64,000 nucleotides of DNA from Micromonospora sp. BL4 (GTDB lineage Bacteria; Actinomycetota; Actinomycetes; Mycobacteriales; Micromonosporaceae). The notes under the pieces were generated by a model, which saw nothing but the letters and a program-made list of their open reading frames with translations, searched no databases and was not told where the DNA came from. Below, one piece after another: positions 24,994 to 33,690 of the stretch. Each line of letters starts with the position of its first letter. Positions within the stretch are counted from its first letter, which is position 1. A program made the position numbers and the translations under genes. Where the stretch lies: assembly GCF_003667505.1 (NCBI RefSeq), contig NZ_RCVJ01000054.1:96801-160800 (forward strand), in the 5' to 3' direction.

Positions 24994-25619
24994 CCGCCGC
25001 CATCACCTTCACGACCGTCACCTGCCGCTACGGACGGCGTACCGCGGTCGACGCGGTCGACCTCGACGTGGCCGCCGGCGAACACGTGGCCCTCACCGGA
25101 GCGAACGGTTCCGGCAAGACGACCCTGCTGCGGGCCGCGCTCGGCCTGCACCCCACTACCGGCGGAACGGTCACCGTGGGCGGGGAGTCGGCCCGCAGCG
25201 GCGTCGAATGGGCGCGACGCCGCCGGGACGTGGCCTGGGTGCCGCAGCGCCTCGCGCCGGGCCGCTTCCCGCTGCTGGTCGACGAACTGCTCGACAGCGG
25301 TGGACATCCCGACGCTGCCCGTGAGGCCGCCGGTCAGCTCGACGTCGGAGGGCTCGGCCACCGCCCGCTGCACACCCTCTCCGGCGGGCAGTTGCAGCGG
25401 GTGTTCCTGGCCCGCGCGCTCGGCGCGGTCACCGCCGGGGCGCGGGCGCTGTTCGCCGACGAACCCACCGCCGCGCTGGACTTCGACGGCCAGGAACAGG
25501 TCGCCACCCTGCTGGCGAAGCTTCCGGTGACGGTGATCGTGGTCTCCCACGACCGGGCGATGACCCGGGCCTGCGATCGGGTGGCCGAAATGGCCGCCGG
25601 GAAGCTGCGGGTGATCTGA
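24990..25619 (+). CDS. Zinc/manganese-type ABC ATPase (AztA/ZnuC-like)
   Basis: 209 residues, shorter than most importer ATPases but complete. Walker A is GANGSGKTT, the Q-loop is WVPQRLAPG, the signature is LSGGQLQRVFLARAL, Walker B is ALFADEPTAALD and the H-loop is VVSHDRAMTRACD. The GTG start overlaps the ligase stop. The short form fits the AztA group of zinc importers. Together with the permease and the binding lipoprotein that follow, it makes a complete importer. Its fusion to an acyl-CoA operon by a four-base overlap is unusual. Confidence 0.88.
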   Translation: MTAAITFTTVTCRYGRRTAVDAVDLDVAAGEHVALTGANGSGKTTLLRAALGLHPTTGGTVTVGGESARSGVEWARRRRDVAWVPQRLAPGRFPLLVDELLDSGGHPDAAREAAGQLDVGGLGHRPLHTLSGGQLQRVFLARALGAVTAGARALFADEPTAALDFDGQEQVATLLAKLPVTVIVVSHDRAMTRACDRVAEMAAGKLRVI

Positions 25620-25623
25620 TCCC

Positions 25624-26508
25624 GTGGACGGCTTCCTCGACCTGCTCTCCCTGCCGGCCGTGCAGCGCTCCGCCATCGGCCTGCTGATCGCCGCCGTCGG
25701 CCTCCCGATCGTCGGGGTGTTCATCATCGGCCTGGACATCATCGCCGTGCGGTTCGCGATGATGCACGTGGCGCTGCTCGGCATCGCTGTCGGCCTGCTC
25801 GCCGGCCTCGACCCCATGCTCTGCGGGTTGGCCGCGTGCGCCCTCGCCGGCGCCGGTGTCGCTCCTCTCGCCCGGCGTCCGACCGGCCTGCCCGGGGCGA
25901 TGGGCCTGCTGATGACCTTCGCCATCGCCGCCGCGCTGCTCGTGCTGTCGGTGTCCGGGGTCAATGCCACCGGCGCGTTCGAGCTGCTCTGGGGGTCGAT
26001 CCTGGCCACCCGCGAGATCGACCTGATCGTCCTGGGCGCGCTGACGGTGGTGGTGCACGTCCTGTTCTGGCGGTGGCGCCGCCAGCTCGCACTGTTGCTG
26101 TTCGACCGTGAGGTGGCGCTGTGCTCCGGTGTCGCCGCCGGGCCGCTGCTGCTCGCGCTGCTCGTGGTCGTCGCCGTGGCGATCGGCGCGTCGATCCGGC
26201 TGACGGGAGCGTTGCTGGTCGACGCGCTGACCATCCTGCCGGCGCTGGGCGCCCGCAACCTCGGCCGGTCGCTGCGGTCGATGGTGCTCTGGGCGGTGGC
26301 ACTCGGCGTGGTCGGCAACACCGCCGGGTTCGCCGTGGCCCTGCTGATCGACCAGCCACCTGGTCCCGTCCTCGTCCTGGTGGCGGGGACGTTGACCCTT
26401 CTCACCTATCTGATTCCTGAAGGAGCACGTGATGCGATTGATCCGGGCCGCCGCGCTGACCGCGGTGGCGACCCTGTCCCTGCTGGCCAGCGGGTGTGGC
26501 AGCGCTGA
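25624..26508 (+). CDS. Metal ABC permease (ZnuB/AztB-like)
   Basis: 294 residues with about eight transmembrane helices. IIGLDIIAVRFAMMHVALLGIAVGLLAGLDP and the later GASIRLTGALLVDALTILPALGAR are landmarks of the ABC-3 metal permease family. GTG start five bases after the ATPase stop. The last helix ends near LLTYLIPEGA; the remaining 30 residues are hydrophilic and are read over the first 77 bases of the next gene, an unusually long overlap that may reflect 3' drift. It would transport Zn or Mn across the membrane. Confidence 0.86.
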   Translation: MDGFLDLLSLPAVQRSAIGLLIAAVGLPIVGVFIIGLDIIAVRFAMMHVALLGIAVGLLAGLDPMLCGLAACALAGAGVAPLARRPTGLPGAMGLLMTFAIAAALLVLSVSGVNATGAFELLWGSILATREIDLIVLGALTVVVHVLFWRWRRQLALLLFDREVALCSGVAAGPLLLALLVVVAVAIGASIRLTGALLVDALTILPALGARNLGRSLRSMVLWAVALGVVGNTAGFAVALLIDQPPGPVLVLVAGTLTLLTYLIPEGARDAIDPGRRADRGGDPVPAGQRVWQR

Positions 26509-27220
26509 CGATCCGGCACCGGGAACCAGCGCAACGCCAGCAGCGAAGGGGCCGAAGGTGGTCGCCTCAACCAGTTGGGTCGGCGCATTGGCCAAGGCCG
26601 CCGGGGCGAACGACATCACCGTTGTCGCGCCGGCCAGCGTGCAACACCCGCCGGACTACGACCCCAAGCCCAGCGACCTCGCCGCCGTCGCCGGCGCCGA
26701 CTACATCCTGTACGCCGAGTTCGACGGCTTCGCCGCCCGGCTCAAGGACGCCGCAGGCGGCTCCGGCAAGCTCGTGACCGTGCAGTTGGAGAACACCCCC
26801 GGCAAGATCACCTCGGAGGTGTCCCGGCTGGCCGGCCTGTTCGGCACCGCCAGCGCGGCGACCGCCTGGAACTCCACCTTCACCACCGAGCACGCGGCGC
26901 TGTCCGCACAGGCGAAGGCCGCCCTGCCCAACCCGGCGCCGACCGCGGTGTCGCACCTGTTCATGGCGTACTGGGGTGACTTCGCCGGGATCACCGTGGC
27001 CGGCACGTACGGGCCGCAGCCGGTCAGCCCGAGCCAGCTCGCCGAGCTGACCGCGAAGAAACCGACTCTCGTTCTGGCCAACGCGCACCTGCCCGGCGCC
27101 AACCCCGACATCCCCGGCGCCACCCGCGTCGACATCATCAATTACCCCGGCCCCGACCTGGACCTGCTCGGGGTGTTCAAGACCAACACCGAACGACTGA
27201 CCGCGGCGCTCAAACCCTGA
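26432..27220 (+). CDS. Metal-binding ABC lipoprotein (AztC/ZnuA-like)
   Basis: 262 residues. The signal peptide ends in lipobox LLASGC. The short cluster A-I fold is indicated by VVASTSWVGALAKAAG, a metal-site-type His in VQHPPDYDPKPSD, GADYILYAEFDGF, and further candidate ligands in VSHLFMAYWGDF and LANAHLPGANPD. The size and the first His match the AztC group rather than the longer ZnuA with its His-rich loop. The ATG at 26432 has AGGAG six bases upstream. A 15-pair hairpin after the stop ends the operon. Confidence 0.86.
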   Translation: MRLIRAAALTAVATLSLLASGCGSADDPAPGTSATPAAKGPKVVASTSWVGALAKAAGANDITVVAPASVQHPPDYDPKPSDLAAVAGADYILYAEFDGFAARLKDAAGGSGKLVTVQLENTPGKITSEVSRLAGLFGTASAATAWNSTFTTEHAALSAQAKAALPNPAPTAVSHLFMAYWGDFAGITVAGTYGPQPVSPSQLAELTAKKPTLVLANAHLPGANPDIPGATRVDIINYPGPDLDLLGVFKTNTERLTAALKP

Positions 27221-27237
27221 GCGACGCCGGTCGGTCC

Positions 27238-27274
27238 GGCCGGTGGGGGTGCGGCGGTCGCACCCCCACCGGCC
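27238..27274 (+). terminator. Perfect 15-bp hairpin terminator after the metal importer operon
   Basis: GGCCGGTGGGGGTGC (27238-27252) and GCACCCCCACCGGCC (27260-27274) pair perfectly around a 7-base loop, 17 bases after the stop codon. No T-tract follows. The monooxygenase ATG is only 20 bases beyond, so read-through or a promoter inside the lipoprotein gene must drive that gene. Confidence 0.75.
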
Positions 27275-27294
27275 CCCAGCCGTAGGAGGCGCCG

Positions 27295-28851
27295 ATGATC
27301 CCCGTGCTCGTCGTCGGTGGCGGCCCGGTCGGGCTGAGCCTGGCCGTCCGCCTTGGCCAGCTCGGCGTCCCGGCTGTCCTGGTCGAGCGCCACGCCGACA
27401 CCGCTACGTTTCCCAAGGGCAGGGCGTTGAGCATCCGCAGCATGGAGATCTACCGCTCGTGGGAGCTTGAGGAGGACATCACCGCTGCCGGCCTGCCGCG
27501 CGAGCACCTGGCCTTCTACTCCGGCCGCACCCTCACCGACCCGTCCGGCACACGCATCGTCACCGGCCCGGGCTCTCGGCCGCCGGTACCCAGCCCCACT
27601 TACACCCTGCTCTGCTCGCAGGACCGCCTCGAACCGCTGCTCCGCGCGCACGCGGAACGGCTCCAGCCCGGCCGGATCCGGTTCGGCACCGAACTCGTCG
27701 ACCTCGCCGTGAACCCCGACGGGGTCACCGTGGAGTTGTCGGCCCACGGTCACCATGAGCGACTGCGCGCGCGGTATCTCGTCGCCGCGGACGGCGCCCG
27801 CAGCGAGATTCGTGGGGGGCTCGGCATCGCGATGGCCGGCCCGTCCGGTGTGTCCCGCAACCTGAACATCCTCTTCGACGCCGAGCTTGGCCAGCACATC
27901 GCTGATCGGCCCTGCGCCGTGTACACCATCGGCCAACCGGGCCTGCACGGCGCGTTCCTCGCCGTCGACAACCAGCGCCGGTGGCTGTTCAACCTCGTCG
28001 CCGACGGTGCCGAGGTCGACCTCGACCGTCTCGACGACGCCGCCTGCGTCGCGTTGATCCGTGCCGCCGCCGGCCTGCCTGACCTCGCCGTCCGCCTGGT
28101 CGGCCGGCAGGTGTGGCATGCCGCGGCCCAGGTTGCCGACCAGTTCCGGCACGGCCCGGTGTTCCTGGCCGGTGACGCCGCCCATGTCACCACCCCGTAC
28201 GGGGGATTCGGTATGAACTGCGGCATTGCCGACGCCGACAACCTGGCCTGGAAACTCGCCGCCGTCCACCACGGCTGGGCCACCCCGGCCCTCCTCGACA
28301 CCTACGGTCCCGAACGCCGACCGGTCGCTCTCGCCAGCGCAGCCGAGAGTCACCTGCGGTTGACCGACACCATCGACGCGCACCACACCGGAGCGCCGCC
28401 GCGGGGCCGGCCCAGTGAAGGGCTCGTCCTCGGTTACCACTACAGCTCTGCCGCCGTCATCGCCGACGGCACGGGCCCGCCCGCAGGTGATCCGGTGGCC
28501 GACTACGTCCCCACCGGCCGGCCAGGTCACCGTCTCCCCCACGTCTGGCTCGACGGGGAACAGACCCGGTCCACCCTCGATCTGGTGACGGGTGACGGTT
28601 TTACCCTGCTCGCCGGGCCTGCGGCGGCCTGGACTTCGACCGCGGTCGAGCAGGCACGGGCCGCCGGGGTTCCGCTGACCGTCCATCACCTCGACAGCGT
28701 GCTGCCCCCATCAGCGCGGGCGACCTTCCTCGACCAGTGTGGCCTGCACGACAGCGGCGGCCTCCTGGTGCGACCCGACGGCCACATCGCCTGGCGTACC
28801 CCCCGCACGCCGCCCGACGGGCTCCCCGCCATGATGAACCCCGTGCGATAG
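27295..28851 (+). CDS. FAD-dependent aromatic hydroxylase-type monooxygenase
   Basis: 518 residues. The N-terminal Rossmann motif is VVGGGPVGLSLAVRLGQLG, the middle DG motif is VAADGARSEIRGGLG, and the FAD ribityl motif is FLAGDAAHVTTPYGGFGMNCG, all of the class A flavoprotein hydroxylases (PHBH fold). A C-terminal thioredoxin-like domain, common in larger members, covers about 400-518. GGAGG lies just before the ATG. It should hydroxylate an aromatic or polyketide substrate with NAD(P)H and oxygen. Being next to a CoA-ligase/transferase operon suggests catabolism or tailoring of a small acid; the substrate is unknown. Confidence 0.88.
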   Translation: MIPVLVVGGGPVGLSLAVRLGQLGVPAVLVERHADTATFPKGRALSIRSMEIYRSWELEEDITAAGLPREHLAFYSGRTLTDPSGTRIVTGPGSRPPVPSPTYTLLCSQDRLEPLLRAHAERLQPGRIRFGTELVDLAVNPDGVTVELSAHGHHERLRARYLVAADGARSEIRGGLGIAMAGPSGVSRNLNILFDAELGQHIADRPCAVYTIGQPGLHGAFLAVDNQRRWLFNLVADGAEVDLDRLDDAACVALIRAAAGLPDLAVRLVGRQVWHAAAQVADQFRHGPVFLAGDAAHVTTPYGGFGMNCGIADADNLAWKLAAVHHGWATPALLDTYGPERRPVALASAAESHLRLTDTIDAHHTGAPPRGRPSEGLVLGYHYSSAAVIADGTGPPAGDPVADYVPTGRPGHRLPHVWLDGEQTRSTLDLVTGDGFTLLAGPAAAWTSTAVEQARAAGVPLTVHHLDSVLPPSARATFLDQCGLHDSGGLLVRPDGHIAWRTPRTPPDGLPAMMNPVR

Positions 28852-28900
28852 CCGCCGCAGAAGGCCGGCGAAGGCACGCCCCAGCAGAAGGAGATGATCG

Positions 28901-29620
28901 ATGCGACGGCACCTACCGGGCCGGATCGCCCTGGCGCTGCTCGCCGGAGCGGCGATCGCGATCGTGCCGGTCGGCCCGGCGCAGGCGCACGTCTCGGTCA
29001 GCCCCACCCAGGCCGCGCCGGGCGGGTTCACCACCCTGACCTTCCGGGTGCCCAACGAGCGCGCCGAAGCGGCGACGACGAGCGTACGCATCGTGATGCC
29101 CGAGACCACGCCGATCACCTCGGCGGCGGTCCACAAACTGGCCGGGTGGCGCGCGACAGTCGAAGACGGCCCTCTAGCCACGCCGGTCAAGGTCGGCTCG
29201 GCCACCGTCACAGAAGCGATCACCTCGGTGACCTGGACGGCGGCAACCGCCGACGACGCCATCGACGGCAACCAGTTCCAGGAGTTCAGCGTCTCCGTGG
29301 GCCCGCTGCCCACCACCGGCGACCGGATGGTGTTCAAGGCCCTTCAGACCTACGGCGACGGCGTCATCTCCCGGTGGATCGAGGAACCGCCGGCCGGCGG
29401 CCCCGAGCCGGAGAACCCCGCCATCGTCCTGCGCCTGACCCAGGCTGCGGCCGGCGGAGTCGACGAACACGGGATGCCGATCACGGCGGACCCGCCGACG
29501 GCCGTCGCCGACCGCCCGGCCGGAGTCGCGCTCGCCGTCGCCGTCGCCGGCGTCGTCCTCGGTGCTGCAGCGCTGCTGCTGGGTCTGCTCAATCGGACCC
29601 TCGGCAAACCACGTCGGTAG
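28901..29620 (+). CDS. YcnI-family copper-binding membrane protein
   Basis: 239 residues. The signal peptide ends at AQA-HVSVSP, exposing the N-terminal His used by YcnI proteins to bind Cu(II). The DUF1775 domain continues to about residue 155 (NERAEAATTSVRIVMPE, WRATVEDG). One C-terminal helix at about 208-230 (ALAVAVAGVVLGAAALLLGLL) anchors it with the domain outside. AAGGAGATG precedes the ATG. It is the left member of the copper island, and YcnI genes typically sit beside CopC/CopD genes, as here. Confidence 0.9.
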   Translation: MRRHLPGRIALALLAGAAIAIVPVGPAQAHVSVSPTQAAPGGFTTLTFRVPNERAEAATTSVRIVMPETTPITSAAVHKLAGWRATVEDGPLATPVKVGSATVTEAITSVTWTAATADDAIDGNQFQEFSVSVGPLPTTGDRMVFKALQTYGDGVISRWIEEPPAGGPEPENPAIVLRLTQAAAGGVDEHGMPITADPPTAVADRPAGVALAVAVAGVVLGAAALLLGLLNRTLGKPRR

Positions 29621-29774
29621 CACGCCCACGTATCCAGAGGTAGTCGGTCAGTACCGCCACCGGGTTCCCGCCTCTTCAGGGATAGTCGCCCGCTGACAAA
29701 CGCTGAGCGGTCACGGCAGGAACGCATCGACCCGCTCTAGCGTGAACAGCGACATCCAACGAGTGGAGGCTCAC

Positions 29775-29987
29775 ATGGCAGCCGACGGCCTGGTACATGT
29801 GCTCACCCTCTGCGGCAACTGCAACTGCGGATGCCCGGAGCTGTACATCGACCCCGAGGCGCCCGCCGAACAGCGAGTCGTCATCACCGATGACTTCGGC
29901 AACGCGATCCGACTCAGCGGCGGCCAGCTCAGCGACATCGTCGGTCTCGCCCGATCGGGTGCCCTGGACGACGTAGCCTCCGCCTAG
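29775..29987 (+). CDS. Cys-rich 70-residue protein, unknown function
   Basis: 70 residues from the ATG at 29775, which has GGAGG six bases upstream. Cysteines 13, 16, 18 and 20 form CGNCNCGCPELYID, a tight cluster able to bind a metal ion or Fe-S centre. The rest (RVVITDDFGNAIRLSGGQLSDIVGLARSG) is well-formed and reads like a conserved small domain, not a peptide leader. No signal peptide. The next gene, a shrunken lasso-cyclase-like protein, starts one base after this stop, so they are co-transcribed. Its position between YcnI and CopZ also allows a copper role. I do not recognise the family. Confidence 0.72.
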   Translation: MAADGLVHVLTLCGNCNCGCPELYIDPEAPAEQRVVITDDFGNAIRLSGGQLSDIVGLARSGALDDVASA

Positions 29988-29988
29988 A

Positions 29989-30903
29989 TTGGATACCGGC
30001 ACGCCCAGCACCCGGTGCTGGGCGGTGGCCCACCGCCCCTCGAATGCCATTGATGACTCGTGGTCGACAGGCTGCCGCCGGATTGTGCTCGATCCGATCT
30101 CCGGCAACCCCTGGCTCACCGGGTGGTGGCCGCAGCGGGCTTTGCACCAGGTTGACGTTCCGGGCTTCCGGATGGTGTTGCTCGGGGCCTTCCCCCTGCC
30201 GCCCCGGCTCCTCACCGAGCAGGTCGACCAGGCCGTACGGCGTCATTCGTTCGGGGCGCTCGCTCGACTGCCCGGCAGCTACCTCACCTTCGTCCGCGCG
30301 CCGTACGGCACGTACGTCGCCGGCGACGTCGGGGGTGTCCACCGGCTCTGGCTCGGTGACGGGATCGCCGGCACCCGTCCCGAGAACGCCGCCGGGGTTC
30401 TCCTGCCGGAGGCCACCGGGGCACTTCTGTACGACGACGGAGCGGTCCGCTACGAGCGGTACTGGACGCCACCCGCCGCCGAGACACCAGCGACCATCAC
30501 GGGGCCACTCGTCGCGCACCGGCTGCGGATGGCCGTGCGCTCCCGGCTCGACCTGCTCGGCTCCACCCAGGAGCACTCGGGGCGTATCGCCCGCCGGCTC
30601 GCAGACGGAGAATCTGTCGAACTGGGCCCGCCGATGCTCCTCTCTCCCGCCGGGCTGGACACGATCCTCGGACCCGGCCCGCACCTCCGCCGCGCGGTCG
30701 GATGGAACGCCGGGGCGCATCGTCTCCGACTCGTACGCGCGCAGCCGTCACCCATACCGGACCCGGACGGGATGTGCGTACACCGCCCTCTTCTCGACGC
30801 CCACGTGCTGGAAGCCGCTCTCGCGACCCGCGAGCGGGACGTCCAGCGCGGCAGGTTGCGTCGAGAGACTGTGACGGTTCTCGATCAGCTTTCCCGCGAC
30901 TGA
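29989..30903 (+). CDS. Truncated asparagine synthetase/lasso cyclase-like protein lacking the synthetase motif
   Basis: 304 residues, about half the usual length of lasso-peptide cyclases. The N-terminal 120 residues match the glutaminase-like half: NPWLTGWWPQRALHQVDV, ARLPGSYLTFVRAPYG, VAGDVGGVHRLW. RYERYWTPP follows at the usual inter-domain site. The expected ATP-pyrophosphatase loop SGGxDS is absent, with VRSRLDLLGSTQEHSGR in that region. A C-terminal piece, HRPLLDAHVLEAALATRERD, resembles the family end. I read it as an internally deleted, probably catalytically dead relative. Start uncertain: TTG 29989 or GTG 30025. Confidence 0.6.
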   Translation: MDTGTPSTRCWAVAHRPSNAIDDSWSTGCRRIVLDPISGNPWLTGWWPQRALHQVDVPGFRMVLLGAFPLPPRLLTEQVDQAVRRHSFGALARLPGSYLTFVRAPYGTYVAGDVGGVHRLWLGDGIAGTRPENAAGVLLPEATGALLYDDGAVRYERYWTPPAAETPATITGPLVAHRLRMAVRSRLDLLGSTQEHSGRIARRLADGESVELGPPMLLSPAGLDTILGPGPHLRRAVGWNAGAHRLRLVRAQPSPIPDPDGMCVHRPLLDAHVLEAALATRERDVQRGRLRRETVTVLDQLSRD

Positions 30904-31078
30904 GCACGATTCGATGAACCTCTTCGACATTTCCCGCGTACCATCGGACGGAGCCGGGACACGCCACCGCAGGACGATCCGCGGTGCGTCACCCAGGGTC
31001 GGTCGATACCGGGGCAAGGTGCCGACTCCGTCCCTTCCCACACAACGTGCGGATCCGGCTGAGCCGAAAGAGGTTTTC

Positions 31079-31291
31079 GTGCAATCGACGTACCAGGTTC
31101 GGGGTATGACCTGCGGACACTGCGCCCAGGCCGTCACGTCCGAGCTCACCACACTTCCCGGCGTCCAGACCGTCGAGGTGGATATCGAGGCGGGCAACGT
31201 CACGATCGTCAGCGCCGAAGCGTTGTCCAACGCCGCAGTGCAGCGGGCGGTGGACGAGGCCGGCTTCGAACTGGCTGGCACCCCCGCGTGA
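31079..31291 (+). CDS. copZ: CopZ-like heavy-metal-associated copper chaperone
   Basis: 70 residues. The HMA domain has the Cu(I) site GMTCGHCAQAV and a regular beta-alpha-beta-beta-alpha-beta pattern ending VDEAGFEL. GTG start at 31079 with AAAGAGG six bases upstream; the frame stays open to 30914 but that extension is Arg-rich and non-domain. It passes Cu(I) to the ATPase encoded immediately downstream, whose GTG overlaps this stop. The 175 bases upstream contain no clear CsoR or CueR operator. Confidence 0.9.
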   Translation: MQSTYQVRGMTCGHCAQAVTSELTTLPGVQTVEVDIEAGNVTIVSAEALSNAAVQRAVDEAGFELAGTPA

Positions 31292-33552
31292 CCACTACCG
31301 TCAACCGGTTGCTCACCTCGCTGGCGATCGGGGGCATGACCTGCGCGGCCTGCGCCAACCGCATCGAGCGCAAACTCAATCGGATCGGCGGCGTACGGGC
31401 CACGGTCAACTTCGCCACGGCCACCGCCACGGTGGAGCACACCCCTGCGGTTCCGGTGCCGGACCTGGTGGCGACCGTGACGGCGATGGGCTATACCGCC
31501 CGGCCACCCGCGCCGCCGGCCGGTGCCGAGGACGGCGACCCAGCGGCGAACGACACCAGGCGACGGCTGCTCGTCGCGGCTGCGTTCGCTGTCCCGGTGC
31601 TGGCGGTGTCGATGACACCGGCCATCCAGTTTCCGTACTGGCAGTGGGTGGTCGCCGCGTTGACGGCACCGATCGTCGGCTGGGCGGGTTGGCCATTCCA
31701 TCGGGCCGCGTTCGTCAACGCACGCCACGGCGCCGCCACGATGGACACGCTGGTCTCCCTCGGCGCACTGGTCTCCTACCTGTGGAGCCTGTGGGCGTTG
31801 CTGGGCACACCCGCCGGGCGGCCGGACCTGCGGATGAGCCTGTCCTGGTTCTCCGGACACGACCACCCGCTGTACTTCGAAGTCGGCGCGGCCCTGGTGA
31901 CGTTCCTGCTGGCCGGCCGCTGGCTCGAGGCCCGGGCCCGCCACCGGGCCGGTTCGGCCGTACGCTCGCTGGCCGAGTTGGGAGCGAAGAACGTCGCCGT
32001 CGTCGACGCCAACGGCACCGAACGGCAGACCCCGATCAGCGACCTGCGGGTCGGTGACCTGTTCGTGGTCCGCCCCGGCGAGAAGATCGCCACCGACGGC
32101 GTGGTCGAGGCCGGCGTCAGCGCGGTCGATGTCGCCCTGCTCACCGGGGAGAGCATCCCGGTTGAGGTGGGACCGGGTTCGGCGGTGACCGGCGCCACCG
32201 TGAACACCGGCGGCCGGCTCGTCGTGCGGGCGAGCCGTGTCGGCGCCGACACGCGGCTCGCGCAGATCACCCGGCTGGTGACCGAGGCTCAGGCGGGCAA
32301 GGCCCGGATTCAGCGCCTCGCTGACGAGGTCGCAGGGATATTCGTCCCGTTCGTGCTGGTGATCGCCCTGGCCACCTTCGCCGGGTGGCTGGTCCTCGCC
32401 CCCACCACGACGGCGGTGGGGGTGGCCGTGGCGGTGCTGATCGTCGCGTGTCCGTGCGCCCTCGGCCTGGCCACGCCCACCGCGCTGCTCGTCGGCACCG
32501 GTCGCGGCGCGCAGCTCGGTGTGTTGATCCGCGGGGTGGCGGCGCTGGAGTCCGCCCGTCGCATCGACACCATCGTGCTCGACAAGACCGGCACCCTGAC
32601 CACCGGCCGGATGCGAGTCACCGGCGTGCATCCCACCCCCGGGGTGAGCCGCAGCGATCTGCTGCGCCTGGCCGCCGCGGTCGAGCTGTGCTCCGAGCAT
32701 CCGGTCGCCCATGCCATCGTGATCGCCGCCGGGGCCGAGGGCGGGGCGGACCTGCCGCAGGCCGATGGATTCCACGCCGAGCCGGGGCTCGGGGCTCGGG
32801 GCAGCGTCGACCAGGTCCGCGTCACCATCGGAAACGCCCGGCTCCTGGCCCGGGACGGCATCAGTGTCGACGAGGTTACGGGCACCGCGGACACGGTGGT
32901 CTATGTCGCATGGGACGGGCAGCTGCGGGGCTGGATCACCGTCGCCGACACGCTGCGGGAGTCCGCAGGGCCTACCGTGCGACGGCTCCGCGCGCTCGGC
33001 CTGCGACCGGTCCTGCTGACCGGTGACACCGCCGCCGCAGCCGGAAGCGTCGCCGCGCAGGTAGGACTGACGGAGGTCATTGCCGAGGTCACACCCGAGG
33101 CGAAGGCCACCACGTTGCGGCGACTCCGCGACGAGGGCGCGACAGTGGCCATGGTCGGCGACGGAGTCAACGACGCGGCCGCCCTCGCCGAAGCCGACCT
33201 CGGCGTAGCGATCGCGACCGGCAGCGACATCGCCATCGAGGCCAGCGACGTGACGATCGTCCGCGCACACGCGGGCACCGTCGACCTCACCGCCGTGATC
33301 GACGCCCTGACCCTGGCCCGGGCGACCCTGCGCACGATCAAGGTCAACCTGTTCTGGGCGTTCGCCTACAACAGCCTGATGATCCCGCTGGCCGCCGTCG
33401 GGCTGGTCACCCCGATGCTCGCCGCCGCCGCGATGGCCTGCTCCAGCCTGCTCGTCGTCCTCAACAGCCTTCGCCTGTTCCGCTGGCGACCGACGGCCCC
33501 GACGGCCGTCGAGGCGGCAGAGCAGCACGCGACAACAACCGCCGCACATTGA
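31288..33552 (+). CDS. copA: Copper-exporting P1B-type ATPase
   Basis: 754 residues. One N-terminal HMA domain (GGMTCAACANRIERKL), eight predicted helices, the actuator motif LLTGESIPVE, the transport-site CPC in VACPCALGLATPTA, the phosphorylation site DKTGTLTTG, the nucleotide-domain SEHPVAHAI and the hinge GDGVNDAAAL are all intact. This is a complete CopA of the Cu(I) subgroup. It is coupled to copZ by a GTGA overlap. Export of cytosolic copper, or supply of copper to extracytoplasmic enzymes, is expected. Confidence 0.95.
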   Translation: MTTTVNRLLTSLAIGGMTCAACANRIERKLNRIGGVRATVNFATATATVEHTPAVPVPDLVATVTAMGYTARPPAPPAGAEDGDPAANDTRRRLLVAAAFAVPVLAVSMTPAIQFPYWQWVVAALTAPIVGWAGWPFHRAAFVNARHGAATMDTLVSLGALVSYLWSLWALLGTPAGRPDLRMSLSWFSGHDHPLYFEVGAALVTFLLAGRWLEARARHRAGSAVRSLAELGAKNVAVVDANGTERQTPISDLRVGDLFVVRPGEKIATDGVVEAGVSAVDVALLTGESIPVEVGPGSAVTGATVNTGGRLVVRASRVGADTRLAQITRLVTEAQAGKARIQRLADEVAGIFVPFVLVIALATFAGWLVLAPTTTAVGVAVAVLIVACPCALGLATPTALLVGTGRGAQLGVLIRGVAALESARRIDTIVLDKTGTLTTGRMRVTGVHPTPGVSRSDLLRLAAAVELCSEHPVAHAIVIAAGAEGGADLPQADGFHAEPGLGARGSVDQVRVTIGNARLLARDGISVDEVTGTADTVVYVAWDGQLRGWITVADTLRESAGPTVRRLRALGLRPVLLTGDTAAAAGSVAAQVGLTEVIAEVTPEAKATTLRRLRDEGATVAMVGDGVNDAAALAEADLGVAIATGSDIAIEASDVTIVRAHAGTVDLTAVIDALTLARATLRTIKVNLFWAFAYNSLMIPLAAVGLVTPMLAAAAMACSSLLVVLNSLRLFRWRPTAPTAVEAAEQHATTTAAH

Positions 33553-33690
33553 TCCGCTGACGGACCTCGTCCGTACCGGTAAGGGAAGCGGTGCCGTAGG
33601 CTCATCCGGGACCTACTACAACCCGTCGTCAACCTGGATAGGGTCGTGGTGGTTCAGGACGCCCGGCAAAACCGGACACGGAGGTACCAG

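Noticed and set aside
29775..29987. The Cys-rich 70-residue protein as a lasso-peptide precursor
   Set aside because: There is no leader-core layout, no Thr at the penultimate leader position and no plausible ring Asp/Glu at core position 7-9.
30904..31078. A CsoR or CueR operator before copZ
   Set aside because: ATACCGGGGCAAGGTGCC near 31008 looks superficially similar but has no proper dyad.
30748..33549. A 933-codon open frame on the minus strand opposite the copper chaperone and ATPase genes
   Set aside because: It is Arg/Gly/His-rich with no domain, and mirrors the G/C third-position bias of copA on the other strand.
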